Positions 38,270-47,508 of a DNA stretch of 64,000 nt are shown piece by piece (position 1 is the first letter of the stretch; every line of letters begins with the position of its first letter). The stretch lies in the NCBI GenBank assembly GCA_017942005.1, contig JAGAVJ010000028.1, forward strand, positions 1-64,000. Direction: 5' to 3'. The DNA comes from Clostridia bacterium (GTDB taxonomy: Bacteria > Bacillota > Clostridia > Oscillospirales > CAG-272). Made by a program: the position numbers and the translations under genes. Below the pieces are notes generated by a model. It was not told where the DNA came from. It worked only from the letters and a program-made list of their open reading frames with translations, and ran no database searches.

Positions 38270-38298
38270 TTGACAAATAATACTATGTGTTGTATAAT
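38270..38298 (+). promoter_or_regulatory. Sigma-A promoter of the padR operon with candidate operator
   Basis: TTGACA (38270-38275), 17-nt spacer, TATAAT (38293-38298). An imperfect inverted repeat, AATACTAT-7 nt-ATAATATT (about 38278-38300), spans the spacer and -10. It is a plausible PadR autoregulatory site. Confidence 0.72.
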
Positions 38299-38324
38299 AT
38301 TATGCGTCAGGAAGGAGATTTTCA

Positions 38325-38642
38325 ATGGACAATCAAATGAAACGTGGACTGTTAGATATCTGTGTTCTGGCAGCCATTAAGAACCATGACTCCTATGGAT
38401 ATCAAATCATCAAGGATATCACACCGTATGTAAACATTTCAGAATCCACTTTGTATCCAATTCTGCGAAGATTGGAAGCTGCGAATTGTTTAACCGTTTA
38501 TTCCGTAGAACATAACGGTCGGCTGCGCAAATACTACCATCTCACAGATATGGGACAAACACGACTGAATATGTTTGTGGAGGAATGGAAAGAAATCATG
38601 TCAATTTATCAATTTATCGTAAAGGAGACTGAAACAATATGA
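38325..38642 (+). CDS. PadR family transcriptional regulator
   Basis: 105 aa. Winged helix-turn-helix with the family start KRGLLDICVLAAIKNHDSYGYQI and the wing HNGRLRKYYHLTDMG, and a short C-terminal dimerisation helix. PadR proteins of this size usually repress their own operon together with a DUF1700/HAAS protein, as here. SD AAGGAG is 9 nt upstream. The stop overlaps the next start by 4 bp. Confidence 0.92.
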   Translation: MDNQMKRGLLDICVLAAIKNHDSYGYQIIKDITPYVNISESTLYPILRRLEAANCLTVYSVEHNGRLRKYYHLTDMGQTRLNMFVEEWKEIMSIYQFIVKETETI

Positions 38643-39331
38643 CAAAGCATGATTTTCTCATGGCGGTCCGGGCTCATGCAGAAGGAACGACTCTGCCGCC
38701 GCAGGAACTGGAGAAAATGTTGGAATATTATTCAGAAATGATCGATGAAGCAATGGAAGAAGGCGCGACCGAGGAAGAGGCTGTCGGAAAGCTTGGTTCC
38801 TGGTCGGAAATCATCGGACAGATCAATGCGGCATGCGAAAATTATGATTCCACCCAACAGTCCCAGACACAAAACGACGAGATTCATACAGAATTTAAGC
38901 AAAAAGAACAAGCGGCAGCGCCCGTATCATCAGCAGCTGCATCGTCAACGGCAGAACCGGAAGCTGTACGCGGATATATTCATATGCCATGGCTGCGCAT
39001 CACACTTTTGATTGTAACATTTCCGTTCTGGTTTACCATATTGGTCATTCTGGGTTCCATTTTATTTGCGTTTTTCTGTGTGGTGGGTTCTCTCATGGTG
39101 ACATTTTCCGTACTTGCTGTCGCATTAATCATTGCAGCGATTATTACGGTTCCTGCTTCTTTGATTTTGTGGGCAACAAACGGCTTTACTTCTTTCGCCT
39201 TGGCAGTCAGCATGATATTCTTAATGATCGGTGTCGGACTCCTTTGTAAGGAATTGTTTGTCGGCTTTATCTGGCTTTTTAAAAAGCTGATGCACTTTTC
39301 AAGCGTTTGTTTTCAAAAACTGTTTCATTAA
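38639..39331 (+). CDS. HAAS/DUF1700 domain membrane protein
   Basis: 230 aa. The N-terminal HAAS domain (residues 1-65; KHDFLMAVRAHAEG, YYSEMIDEAMEEGATEEEAVGKLGSW) is followed by a Gln/Ala-rich linker and three to four membrane helices (about 115-225). HAAS proteins pair with PadR regulators and membrane proteins of the cell-envelope stress type. Coupled to padR by an ATGA overlap and followed 21 bp later by the DUF4097 gene. Confidence 0.85.
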   Translation: MTKHDFLMAVRAHAEGTTLPPQELEKMLEYYSEMIDEAMEEGATEEEAVGKLGSWSEIIGQINAACENYDSTQQSQTQNDEIHTEFKQKEQAAAPVSSAAASSTAEPEAVRGYIHMPWLRITLLIVTFPFWFTILVILGSILFAFFCVVGSLMVTFSVLAVALIIAAIITVPASLILWATNGFTSFALAVSMIFLMIGVGLLCKELFVGFIWLFKKLMHFSSVCFQKLFH

Positions 39332-39352
39332 TAGGAGGAAGGAAACCACTCT

Positions 39353-40372
39353 ATGAAAAAATCCAGTATATATTCACTGAGTATTGCAGTTGTCTGTATC
39401 GTAATCGGTTTGCTTATTTTTTCCGCAGTTGCAGCAAGTGTAAAATTTGATTTTCGCAAACTGAACACATACAATTACAGTCAGAAGGTAACACCGGTTG
39501 ACGAAGCATTCGACCGTATTGTCATTGATGCGGTGGAATGCGATGTGAATTTGGTCACAGCAGAAAGTGCTTCTGTTACCAGCATGGATTCTGAAGATAT
39601 TATTACAGAGGTCTATGTAAAAGACCGTACACTGCATATCAAGCGTCAGGATAAACGTCCGTGGTATAAATGCATTACGCTTTCCTTTTCATTTGAGGGT
39701 TGCAGCATTACTGTCGCGCTTCCAAAGAATGTATACGATTCTCTGGATGTTACGACGTTATCCGGAAACATCTCGCTTGTCAATCCATTTGAATTCCATA
39801 CAGCAAAACTGAAAACAACCAGTGGAGATATCAACAGTAGACTATCTGCAAAGGATCAGCTGGAAGTGAAAACAACCAGCGGCGAAATCTATTTAATGGA
39901 TGTGCATACAAATGCCTTTGAACTTCAATCGGTAAGCGGTGACATCAAAAGCTATGACTGTATCGTTGACGGACACGTAAAAGTCCAAACAACCAGCGGT
40001 GACGTCCTCTTTCGCAACGCAGAAATCAAACAAAATCTACAGATGAAAACGACCAGCGGCGATATCGAATTAACCGCAGTAGAGACCGAAAACGTGACCA
40101 TGTCCACTACCTCCGGCGGACTGGAACTCAACGACGTATGCGCGGCCGCAGCAGCTGACATAAGCAGCGTCAGCGGTGATATCGAGTTTGCGCAGTTTGA
40201 TGCCAAAACAGTCAATATCACCACAACAAGCGGAGATGTTACCGGAAGCTTCCTGACTGGAAAAATATTCAGTACATCGAGTCTGAGCGGGGATATTCGT
40301 GTTCCAAACACAGATGTCAACGGTGGACTTTGTACCATCAAGACCACAAGCGGAGATATCCATATCCATTAA
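39353..40372 (+). CDS. DUF4097 beta-strand repeat protein
   Basis: 339 aa. An N-terminal signal anchor (residues 6-28) is followed by a region of repeated units centred on TTSGD(I/V) or SVSGDI. At least nine copies are spaced about 18-24 residues apart (for example TTSGDINS, TTSGEIYL, SVSGDIKS, TTSGDVLF, TTSGDIEL), forming a beta-solenoid outside the membrane. Third gene of the PadR-HAAS-DUF4097 operon, a set often linked to envelope stress (LiaG-like). The repeats are visible in DNA as recurring ACAACCAGCGG words, so copy number could vary by recombination. SD AGGAGG is strong. Confidence 0.88.
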   Translation: MKKSSIYSLSIAVVCIVIGLLIFSAVAASVKFDFRKLNTYNYSQKVTPVDEAFDRIVIDAVECDVNLVTAESASVTSMDSEDIITEVYVKDRTLHIKRQDKRPWYKCITLSFSFEGCSITVALPKNVYDSLDVTTLSGNISLVNPFEFHTAKLKTTSGDINSRLSAKDQLEVKTTSGEIYLMDVHTNAFELQSVSGDIKSYDCIVDGHVKVQTTSGDVLFRNAEIKQNLQMKTTSGDIELTAVETENVTMSTTSGGLELNDVCAAAAADISSVSGDIEFAQFDAKTVNITTTSGDVTGSFLTGKIFSTSSLSGDIRVPNTDVNGGLCTIKTTSGDIHIH

Positions 40373-40377
40373 ATTAA

Positions 40378-40500
40378 CGCGCGTTCGATGAGGAGATGCT
40401 TTTTGAAAAAAGCACCTCCTCAAACTTCACCGCAAAAACTTTTAAACAGAGAAACCCATAAAATATGGATAAAGCAAGCAAAAAACGTACAGTTTTAATC
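40378..40500 (+). repeat. MITE-like element, left-part copy
   Basis: From GCGTTCGATGAGGAGATGC to CGTACAGTTTT it matches the left 110-115 bp of the 38018-38232 element closely, then stops. The right terminal repeat is missing. It lies directly after the DUF4097 stop codon. Confidence 0.65.
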
Positions 40501-40507
40501 AAAACCC

Positions 40508-40541
40508 AATGGGAGGAGCTGCAAAAGCAGCCCCTCCCATT
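40508..40541. terminator. Palindromic terminator downstream of DUF4097
   Basis: AATGGGAGG and GCTGC pair with GCAGC and CCTCCCATT around AAAA. The stem is strong, but no clear T run follows on either strand. Confidence 0.5.
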
Positions 40542-40555
40542 GATATCTGTATCCG

Positions 40556-40672
40556 TTCAATAAGGGGCGGTATCGCCCCGTCATTGGGGCGTTCTGGTGG
40601 CGGATTGTACCGCCACCGGAAAAAGTAAGTGGCTCCCGCCGCCTATAGAGGCGAGGGACATCTTACTTTTAG
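40556..40672 (-). repeat. Composite palindromic repeat R2, copy 2 (expanded)
   Basis: Core (40556-40585) is the reverse complement of the R2 core at 5913-5942. It is extended by GGTGGCGG...CCGCCACC and by AAAAGTAAG...CTTACTTTT enclosing GCCTATAGAGGC. Together with the MITE fragment and terminator it fills the 315-bp gap between the DUF4097 and DUF4838 genes; no gene is seen there. Confidence 0.65.
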
Positions 40673-40687
40673 TTATATCAGGTTTTA

Positions 40688-42457
40688 TCAGAACAGTTCC
40701 GGTTCTTCCGCTGTCCAGTGTTCAAAGTATTCTACGCCGCGCCATTTTCCTTCCAGCAGTGCACGGTGTGTCGTTTCAAAGTTGCACCACTCATCAATTC
40801 TGGACATGTTGAAGGCGCGCCAATCTGCAAAGAAGCGATTGATTTCTTCCGGATCGTACTTGCCGTTCAGCATGGTCTTGCGCTTCAGTCTCACCCAGCG
40901 AATGGAAAGTCGGTTCTTTTCCACACGGTACAGCCGCAGTGCATCCCCTGCGACCGCAGATGCCGCCTTGTCAAAGAGCACATCGTAACGGTCAAGCAGC
41001 TCCTCACGTAAAAATGCATGGGTCGGCTGATCATTAAAGCCTACATGGATATTTTCTTCATCGACAGTATCACACAAAAGCTCAAGATATTCGTTCAGCG
41101 CAGGTGCGGCATCCCCGTAATAATACTCCATAAATTCCTGTCTGTGCTTTTTGATATCACAATACGGATCCCACAAAAGCTTTGAAATCAGGTAAAGACG
41201 CAGCTCGTTGAAATCTACACCGCCGCGGGATGCACCGTTTGCCTGTTCAAAAATACCTTTAACATTGTTTTTGACCATCGCCTGTACATTCGGCTGAAGT
41301 ACACGCCAGTTCGGATGCGGCGTCGGATAGTGAGCAAAGCATGTGGTATAATCCCAGATATACATGCGATCACAAATGTTACCCCAGTCGCGTAAATCCG
41401 TGATAAAATTCGCCTTGGTTCCGTCCGGACGTACCACATTGCGTGATTCATCGTCGCAGGTTTCAAACGGATGAGAGAAGCATGCTTCAATGGAGCACAA
41501 ACGTACACAGACATTCTTTCTGTTGCGCGTGATTTTCGGTGCAGGACGGGAATAGTTGTATGCAAGCGTATCAAAAATGATATTTGGGAATTCCGGCTCC
41601 AAACGTTCTGCAATGGTATTGACAAAACGCAGCAGCGTTCCGGCTGGAGAGCCTTCTTCCCGATCGATCTTCTGACAGTTTTCGCATTGGCAGTTCCCCA
41701 TCCAGTCATTTTGAGAAATCGAGATCAGGCGTGCATCCGGATTCTTCTTCAGCGCATCACGCACCGCTTCCGTACAAATATCAACGACCTCCGGATTGGT
41801 CAGACACAGCTGTGTCCGTCCGCCGTCACGCACAACACGCTTTCCGTCAATCAGGGAATAATATTCCGGATGTGTTTCACCGTAAACAGACGGCGGTACC
41901 ATACGTTCAAAGGTATGCACAAACCACGCATACGGCATATGCCCGCCCATACGTGCAGGAATTCTGTGAGACGCGCCGTTAAAGCGGCACTTAACAGAAA
42001 ACCGTGGGTTCTGCACTGCATCCGCATAGTTGTGTTCCCGGTATTCAATCACCGGCTTTTTTGTGATATCCAAGTCATCCGGAATAGACAAATTCGGAAC
42101 GGTTGGAATTTTTTCACAGTTATGCGTAAAAAACCGACAGCCTAATGTTTCAAGAAATTCATAGACACCGTAGATAACCCCACGGACACCACCAGCAATA
42201 CGGAGACAATTGTCCGAAGCTACAATCCGGAATCCGTCGTCACCCAGTGCTGCAACATCGAGATTTGCGGCGTCACCGATATAAATACCGGCTGCTTCCC
42301 CTTCCTTTTTTGCAATCCGGAAGGAAGCAGATGTCATACGGTCAAGGTAATACCGCATTTCTTTTGCGGCATACAGCGCAGGACTTTCCCTGTCGTCAAA
42401 CTGTGAATCCGACAGATAAATCGGAACATTGGGAATGCGTTCATTTGCAAGCAGCAT
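40688..42457 (-). CDS. DUF4838 domain protein (alpha-glucuronidase-like glycosidase)
   Basis: 589 aa without a signal peptide. The N-terminal segment (residues 1-115) resembles the N-terminal domain of GH67 alpha-glucuronidases. The central part has the DUF4838 hallmarks ISISQNDWMGNCQCENCQ (Cys pair near the active site) and FDTLAYNYSRPAP; the C-terminus is helical. DUF4838 proteins sit in glycan-use loci and are presumed hydrolases, but no activity is established for most. The neighbouring sialate O-acetylesterase lies upstream in the same direction (45-bp gap), so the pair probably works on one decorated glycan. SD AAAGGA is 10 nt from the ATG. Confidence 0.8.
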   Translation of the reverse strand: MLLANERIPNVPIYLSDSQFDDRESPALYAAKEMRYYLDRMTSASFRIAKKEGEAAGIYIGDAANLDVAALGDDGFRIVASDNCLRIAGGVRGVIYGVYEFLETLGCRFFTHNCEKIPTVPNLSIPDDLDITKKPVIEYREHNYADAVQNPRFSVKCRFNGASHRIPARMGGHMPYAWFVHTFERMVPPSVYGETHPEYYSLIDGKRVVRDGGRTQLCLTNPEVVDICTEAVRDALKKNPDARLISISQNDWMGNCQCENCQKIDREEGSPAGTLLRFVNTIAERLEPEFPNIIFDTLAYNYSRPAPKITRNRKNVCVRLCSIEACFSHPFETCDDESRNVVRPDGTKANFITDLRDWGNICDRMYIWDYTTCFAHYPTPHPNWRVLQPNVQAMVKNNVKGIFEQANGASRGGVDFNELRLYLISKLLWDPYCDIKKHRQEFMEYYYGDAAPALNEYLELLCDTVDEENIHVGFNDQPTHAFLREELLDRYDVLFDKAASAVAGDALRLYRVEKNRLSIRWVRLKRKTMLNGKYDPEEINRFFADWRAFNMSRIDEWCNFETTHRALLEGKWRGVEYFEHWTAEEPELF

Positions 42458-42502
42458 AATTGTTTTTTCCTTTCGTTCTTATATTTTTTTGATTTAAATG
42501 GC

Positions 42503-44503
42503 TTAAGGTTTTAAAATCAGTTTGGCAATATTAATATACGTCATATTCTGCGCATCGTCTACATGGAATATGAATTTCACGGTTTCTATGCGCTTTTCCG
42601 GCAGACCGGTAAAGTCCACTGTATAACGGCGGAATGTATACGGTGCGCCGTCGATTGCCGTCATATGACGCTTGACCGTCGTGCTGACGCCGTTTTCCTC
42701 CGTATAACAGAGTTCAAGATATCCTGATACATTGCCGCGGTGAAATATATCCATCTCCAGCGCAGTGTACTTATACAGCTCAATGCTGTGATATTCTGAG
42801 GAAGAAACAAATGCACCGATTGGATTCTGGCTGCCGGATATGCGAATGGAATGTTCCATTCCGCAAACACGTTCTGCAAACGCGTCATCCTGACATACCT
42901 CGCAGTCAAAAAGCGGCTTCCATACCGGATGATAATAAACATCGAGCCGTCCGGCTGCATCGATATGTGCTTCCCAAACACGTGTGATATCAGGATTTAA
43001 AAACGGAAGCGCTTCTATTTTCAGCATACCGGGTTCTTCGATCGCAGTGGCAAATGGCGCCACTGGCAATGTTCCGGCAAACAGGTTTGCACCGCAGGCA
43101 AATGAAGAAATATCATATGCACAGTGAACCGGTCTTGAAAGATATGGATGATAGACTTCCATAGTATTCGGCGACAAAATTTTACATTCAGCCGGCATAT
43201 AATGACCGTTTTCTCCGGCAATGAAAAGCCCATCTACAGGTCCGGCACAGACCTGCCCTCCGTGAATCGAAAGTCCGCTTCCCACATCCGAAAAATGCAG
43301 GATCAAACGATTATCGGAAATTTCATAACGATCCAATGTTGCAGGCGCACGCTGCCCTGCTTTGCCATACACATTTGATAATGCCAGCTGTGCCATACGG
43401 CTGCCAACACGATACTTGTGCGCCGGATGGATTGGGTGATTTTCAAGATTGGCTGCCCAAACCGGAGGTAAATCGTCAATGGGACATATGATAAAATGTT
43501 CTGGTTCTTCTCTTGCAGTCTTGACAAATGCAGCGTTGACATAGCCGCGCATGGTTTCTCCGCTTTGTCCGTATACCCATGGATAAATCAACACAGAAAT
43601 CATCGGAAAAGAGAAGATATCAGACGCAAATTCACGGACAAAATTTCCGTATAACAGCCGCAGAAAATGCGCATAAATCCGTTCATTCCATTCAATGCCG
43701 CATTCATTTTCTCCTTGATACCAGAGTACGCCGCGTGCCTTTAACCCTCTCACGGGTGCAATTTTGCGGTTGTACATGACGGCAGGCTGTTGGAAATTAC
43801 CGTCACCGTAAGAATTGAACTTTTCCTCAAACGGCAGGCGACCGTGTTTTTCAAAAAGCTGCATCGCACGTGCATCTGCACGCAGTGTATCCATGGGAAT
43901 CCAGCCGTATATCGGTGTTCCGCCCCAAGAAACATTCAGAAAACCGACCGGAATCTTTTTCCCGATTTCACGAAAATATGCGGCAATATCTTTTGTAAAT
44001 GCGGTTGCACATGCGGAAACACCAATCAGATCATCTGTATTGGCATTCAGCCAGGTACCAGGAATATCATCCTCCGGCGTGATGGAAAAAGCATTTGGCT
44101 CAGCGCCTTCCTTTTGATACTGCAAACTGTAAACACGGACGCCGCTTCCCTTCATTTCCTCTAAAAGCGCATGGCATTCCGGTTGGTGATAGTTGGACAT
44201 CTCCATATTGGACTGTCCCGTTGCAATCCATAACTCACCAAATTGAATATCCGTTAATATAACCTGTTCTTCTCCGCATGTGACAGTTATTGTATAGCAG
44301 TCAAACGATGCAGGGGGTGTTGACAGCGACAGGGCGAAATCTCCGTTTTGATCAGATACCGCGCTGCCGTACATCACAGCGGTATCGTTTTTCATAATAG
44401 CAGCAGATAACGCGGAACACGGATTGGTTTTTCCGCGCAGTGTCAGTACAGACGATGCTTGAAACAGCGCATGGTCAGAAAATACAGGATATAATGTTAG
44501 CAT
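42503..44503 (-). CDS. Sialate O-acetylesterase (SASA family)
   Basis: 666 aa, typical for the family and without a signal peptide. The SGNH catalytic Ser is in the block WIATGQSNMEMS; VSWGGTPIYGW and GVLWYQGENECGI are further conserved blocks, and the C-terminal His/Asp lie in NHPIHPAHKYRVG. The C-terminal 150 residues form an additional beta domain. It removes acetyl esters from sialic acids or other acetylated sugars, giving glycosidases access. Forms an operon with the DUF4838 gene. SD AAAGGA is 13 nt upstream of the start. Confidence 0.87.
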   Translation of the reverse strand: MLTLYPVFSDHALFQASSVLTLRGKTNPCSALSAAIMKNDTAVMYGSAVSDQNGDFALSLSTPPASFDCYTITVTCGEEQVILTDIQFGELWIATGQSNMEMSNYHQPECHALLEEMKGSGVRVYSLQYQKEGAEPNAFSITPEDDIPGTWLNANTDDLIGVSACATAFTKDIAAYFREIGKKIPVGFLNVSWGGTPIYGWIPMDTLRADARAMQLFEKHGRLPFEEKFNSYGDGNFQQPAVMYNRKIAPVRGLKARGVLWYQGENECGIEWNERIYAHFLRLLYGNFVREFASDIFSFPMISVLIYPWVYGQSGETMRGYVNAAFVKTAREEPEHFIICPIDDLPPVWAANLENHPIHPAHKYRVGSRMAQLALSNVYGKAGQRAPATLDRYEISDNRLILHFSDVGSGLSIHGGQVCAGPVDGLFIAGENGHYMPAECKILSPNTMEVYHPYLSRPVHCAYDISSFACGANLFAGTLPVAPFATAIEEPGMLKIEALPFLNPDITRVWEAHIDAAGRLDVYYHPVWKPLFDCEVCQDDAFAERVCGMEHSIRISGSQNPIGAFVSSSEYHSIELYKYTALEMDIFHRGNVSGYLELCYTEENGVSTTVKRHMTAIDGAPYTFRRYTVDFTGLPEKRIETVKFIFHVDDAQNMTYINIAKLILKP

Positions 44504-44685
44504 ACGATATATGCCATCCTTTCTGAATAAAAATCATTAAAGGTTGTTCTTCTTTCGTGCAGGAATGTGACGGAAGTCAAAAAATCACAGTAAAAAATTC
44601 TGCTTTTCAAATATTTACAGCCGGCAGCGTTTGTCTCTGCACGATAAAAATGCTGCAAGTACAGGTAAAAAATCCCTTTTCCATC

Positions 44686-44714
44686 ATTATACATGATATT
44701 TTTATAAAATGCAA
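44686..44714 (-). promoter_or_regulatory. Sigma-A promoter of the acetylesterase-DUF4838 operon
   Basis: Minus strand TTGCAT (44709-44714), 17-nt spacer, TATAAT (44686-44691), giving an approximately 175-nt leader. The 334-bp gap between this operon and pepF holds only the two divergent promoters and this leader; no gene is seen. Confidence 0.65.
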
Positions 44715-44776
44715 TACTTTTCATAAAAAAGATAAAAAAACATATGAAGAATCTTAAAAATACAGAAACGAGACAG

Positions 44777-44805
44777 TTGACAATTTTGTGTTTCCATGCT
44801 ATAAT
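44777..44805 (+). promoter_or_regulatory. Sigma-A promoter of pepF
   Basis: TTGACA (44777-44782), 17-nt spacer, TATAAT (44800-44805): full consensus, 32 bp before the start codon. Confidence 0.85.
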
Positions 44806-44837
44806 GATACAGATTATACAAGAGGAGGTATTCGCCA

Positions 44838-46625
44838 ATGGAATACAAAGCAAGAAACGAGATGAATCCTGCATATATGTGGGATACGTCGCATATTTTC
44901 CCGGATACTGCCGCATGGGAAAAAGCATACAAAGAAGCAGAAGCGCTGGTTAACAAGCTTCCGGCATTGGAAGGAACGCTGTGCGTTTCCGCAGAATCCT
45001 TAAAAAAGGCGCTGGATCAACTGTATGAAACCAGTCAGAAGGTAGAACTTGTATATGTATATGCTTCTCTCTGTAAATCCGGAGATAATGGAGATGCAGT
45101 AAACCAGAACATGGAAGGCAAAGCGATGCACCTTTATGTTGCTTTCTCAACTGCGGTTTCCTTCTTTGATCCGGAAGTGCTTTCTATAGAGGAAGAAACA
45201 CTGAACCGTTATATGGAAGATCCGATTCTGTCCGGTTACCGTCATATTTTGGAAGATACCGCAAGAGGACGTGCTCATACGCTGGATGCAAAAGGTGAGA
45301 AAATGCTTGCCATGCTTGGAGATGCAGCAGAGGCTTCCTCTAATACGTTTGATATGTTTGAATCTGTGGATATGACCTTTCCCGCCATTCAGGATGAAAA
45401 CGGTCAAACCGTACAGCTGACACATGGTAATTTTTCTGTATTCCGTGAATCTAAAAATCAGCAGGTGCGCAAAAATTCCTTTGAAGTGTATTTTGGTGAA
45501 TTTAAAAAGTATATCAATACCCTTGCCGCCATGTATGCAGGATCTGTAAAAATGGACAGCTATTATGCACAGGTCCGTGGGTATGACAGTGCCTGTGAAC
45601 GTGCACTCTTTTCCAATAATGTGCCGATTTCCGTATATGATTCTTTGGTAGACGCGATACATTCCGGACTTCCAACAATGAAAAAGTATCTGGAGCTGCG
45701 GAAAAAGGTACTTTCCCTGGATACACTGAACATGTACGATTTATATGTCCCGATGGTCGATGATGTGGACTTTTCCATCACATTTGAGGATGCCAAACTC
45801 CTTGTAAAAAAAGCGCTGGCACCGCTCGGCGAGCGATACGGACAGCTGCTTGATGAAGCATATGAAAACCACTGGATGGACGTCTATGAAAACAAAGGAA
45901 AGACAACCGGCGCATTCTCATGCGATGTGTATGGGGTGCATCCATATGTTTTGATGAACTTTACCGATACTTTGGACGATGCATACACAATGGCACATGA
46001 ACTCGGTCATGCAATGCATTCGTATTTCTCCGCAGAAGCAAACGATTATGCAAACCACGATTACAGGATTTTGGTCGCAGAGGTTGCTTCTACCGTCAAT
46101 GAAGTTCTCTTGTCCAAATATCTGCTTAAAACGGAAACCGATCCGAAAAAACGCGCGTATATCTTAAATCATCTGCTGGAAGGCTTCCGCACAACCGTGT
46201 TCCGTCAAACCCTGTTCGCAGAATTTGAGCGAAAAGCGCATGACATGTACAAAGAGGGAATTCCACTGACAGCTGAATCTCTGAATCAGGTTTATCGAGA
46301 ACTGAACGAACTGTATTATGAAGGCGCCTATATCAACGAATTGCAGGATATCGAATGGGCGCGCATTCCGCATTTTTATAATGCGTTTTATGTGTATCAA
46401 TATGCAACCGGCTTCTGTTCCGCTGTTGCCATTGCAGACCATATCCTAAATACAGGCGACGCTTCCGGATATCTGAAATTCCTTTCTCTCGGCGGTTCTG
46501 ATTACCCCATTGAAGAACTTAAGGTTGCAGGTGTCGACTTAACCAAGCCTGAAACTGTGCAAAACGCATTGACCGTTTTTGCGAAAACGTTGGACGAGCT
46601 GACCGCGCTCCTTGATGAAATTTAA
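44838..46625 (+). CDS. pepF: Oligoendopeptidase F (M3B metallopeptidase)
   Basis: 595 aa. The zinc-binding HELGH (residues 387-391, in AHELGHAMHS) and the downstream Glu ligand region (VAEVASTVNEVLLSKYLL) define the thimet/PepF family. N-terminal helical domain (residues 1-200) covers the active-site cleft. It cleaves short cytoplasmic peptides (about 7-17 residues). SD GAGGAGG is 8 nt upstream. Single gene with its own promoter and terminator. Confidence 0.94.
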   Translation: MEYKARNEMNPAYMWDTSHIFPDTAAWEKAYKEAEALVNKLPALEGTLCVSAESLKKALDQLYETSQKVELVYVYASLCKSGDNGDAVNQNMEGKAMHLYVAFSTAVSFFDPEVLSIEEETLNRYMEDPILSGYRHILEDTARGRAHTLDAKGEKMLAMLGDAAEASSNTFDMFESVDMTFPAIQDENGQTVQLTHGNFSVFRESKNQQVRKNSFEVYFGEFKKYINTLAAMYAGSVKMDSYYAQVRGYDSACERALFSNNVPISVYDSLVDAIHSGLPTMKKYLELRKKVLSLDTLNMYDLYVPMVDDVDFSITFEDAKLLVKKALAPLGERYGQLLDEAYENHWMDVYENKGKTTGAFSCDVYGVHPYVLMNFTDTLDDAYTMAHELGHAMHSYFSAEANDYANHDYRILVAEVASTVNEVLLSKYLLKTETDPKKRAYILNHLLEGFRTTVFRQTLFAEFERKAHDMYKEGIPLTAESLNQVYRELNELYYEGAYINELQDIEWARIPHFYNAFYVYQYATGFCSAVAIADHILNTGDASGYLKFLSLGGSDYPIEELKVAGVDLTKPETVQNALTVFAKTLDELTALLDEI

Positions 46626-46630
46626 AAAGA

Positions 46631-46675
46631 CTCCCTCTCATGTGTTCTATCGCTGCGCAGAGAGGGAGATTTTTT
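46631..46675 (+). terminator. Terminator of pepF
   Basis: CTCCCTCTC (46631-46639) pairs with GAGAGGGAG (46660-46668), followed by ATTTTTT. Confidence 0.88.
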
Positions 46676-46700
46676 ATGCTTTTTCCTATAGAGAGACGTT

Positions 46701-47237
46701 TTATGCGTCTGTTTGTACAGTATCGGATTCCAGAGTATCCATCAAATCGAATTCCCCGTTGACAGACTGCTGTGTCACTTTCCATTGACCGCCATTTTTT
46801 GTCATCGTATATACCAATTCCGTGCGGTAGTAATATAAAACCGCACCGCTTGTTTTTTCATCCGCACGGCAAGTCATTGTGATCAACGCCTGGGCATTGT
46901 CATCATTCATAAAGGCAGTTTCAATGGATTCTATCGTATTTGTCATCTGATAATTTTTCTGCATGGATTGCAGCTGCGTCACATTAAAATTCAAATCTTC
47001 CTTTTCCATATTGAAAAGCGTATAATACCCTTTTGCATCCCCTGTATTATATGCCTGAAAATGTTCGATTAAAACATTCTTTAATTCTGTTACCCGCGCC
47101 TCCTCTCCATCTGTGAACAATGTTTTATAGGCATCAACAGCAGTATAATCTGTGATTGCTTTTTTTGAACAGGATACAAATACAGATAAAAGCATCAGTA
47201 TCCCTACCATCACTGACAACCAGCGTTTATTCATCAT
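46701..47237 (-). CDS. Uncharacterised lipoprotein
   Basis: 178 aa (177 if the second Met is used). The signal peptide ends in lipobox FVSC with the Cys at residue 23, so it is anchored on the outer face of the membrane. The remainder is mixed alpha/beta with no catalytic motif; segments such as YNTGDAKGYYTLFN and YYRTELVYTMTKNGGQWKVTQQS resemble NTF2-like (SnoaL/DUF4878-type) domains, which is suggestive only. Expressed from the promoter at 47480-47508 with a 236-nt palindrome-rich leader and an SD-hairpin-start element. Confidence 0.7.
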   Translation of the reverse strand: MMNKRWLSVMVGILMLLSVFVSCSKKAITDYTAVDAYKTLFTDGEEARVTELKNVLIEHFQAYNTGDAKGYYTLFNMEKEDLNFNVTQLQSMQKNYQMTNTIESIETAFMNDDNAQALITMTCRADEKTSGAVLYYYRTELVYTMTKNGGQWKVTQQSVNGEFDLMDTLESDTVQTDA

Positions 47238-47273
47238 CGTTACCCCAAAACTTTATTTTCACAAAGTCCCTTT
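47232..47273 (-). promoter_or_regulatory. SD-hairpin-start element of the lipoprotein gene
   Basis: Minus strand: SD AAAGGGA (47267-47273), stem ACTTT-8 nt-AAAGT (47250-47267), tail TTTGGGGTAACG, ATGATG. CTTT of the 5' arm can alternatively pair with AAAG of the SD. Confidence 0.55.
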
Positions 47274-47479
47274 CTTATGAAATTCTATCCCTTTTATCTG
47301 TACAAGCACTGTAGTGGATGTGTGATCCTTCTAAATCAAACAGTCGTTTTTAAGGGGTTGCTGCAAGTTGAAAACTTGCAGCAGTCCGGAATCACAAAGT
47401 GATCCGTATTCAGCATTATATTGCCATACAGGCAATATAAAATTGTGACTTTCACAATTTTATAAAAACAGTCAATTTA
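47274..47479 (-). promoter_or_regulatory. Palindrome-array leader of the lipoprotein gene
   Basis: Four palindromes follow each other in the transcript: AAATTGTGA...TCACAATTT (47443-47463), TATATTGCC...GGCAATATA (47421-47443), ATCACaaaGTGAT (47391-47403) and the GGACTGCTGCAAGTT...AACTTGCAGCAACCC stem (47354-47389). The last two form copy 1 of composite repeat R1. None is followed by a T run. Confidence 0.5.
47354..47416 (-). repeat. Composite palindromic repeat R1, copy 1
   Basis: Two adjacent palindromes, CTGCAAGTT...AACTTGCAG and ATCACaaaGTGAT, then CCGTATTCAGC. The same order and spacing recur at 48254-48322 and 61041-61111 in the opposite orientation. Confidence 0.65.
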
Positions 47480-47508
47480 ATTATAGCAATTTTTTTATGA
47501 TCTGTCAA
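47480..47508 (-). promoter_or_regulatory. Sigma-A promoter of the lipoprotein gene
   Basis: Minus strand TTGACA (47503-47508), 17-nt spacer, TATAAT (47480-47485): full consensus. Confidence 0.82.

Noticed and set aside
39800..40372. Regular short repeats that could suggest a CRISPR array
   Set aside because: They are in frame, encode TTSGD protein repeats and have no conserved spacer layout.
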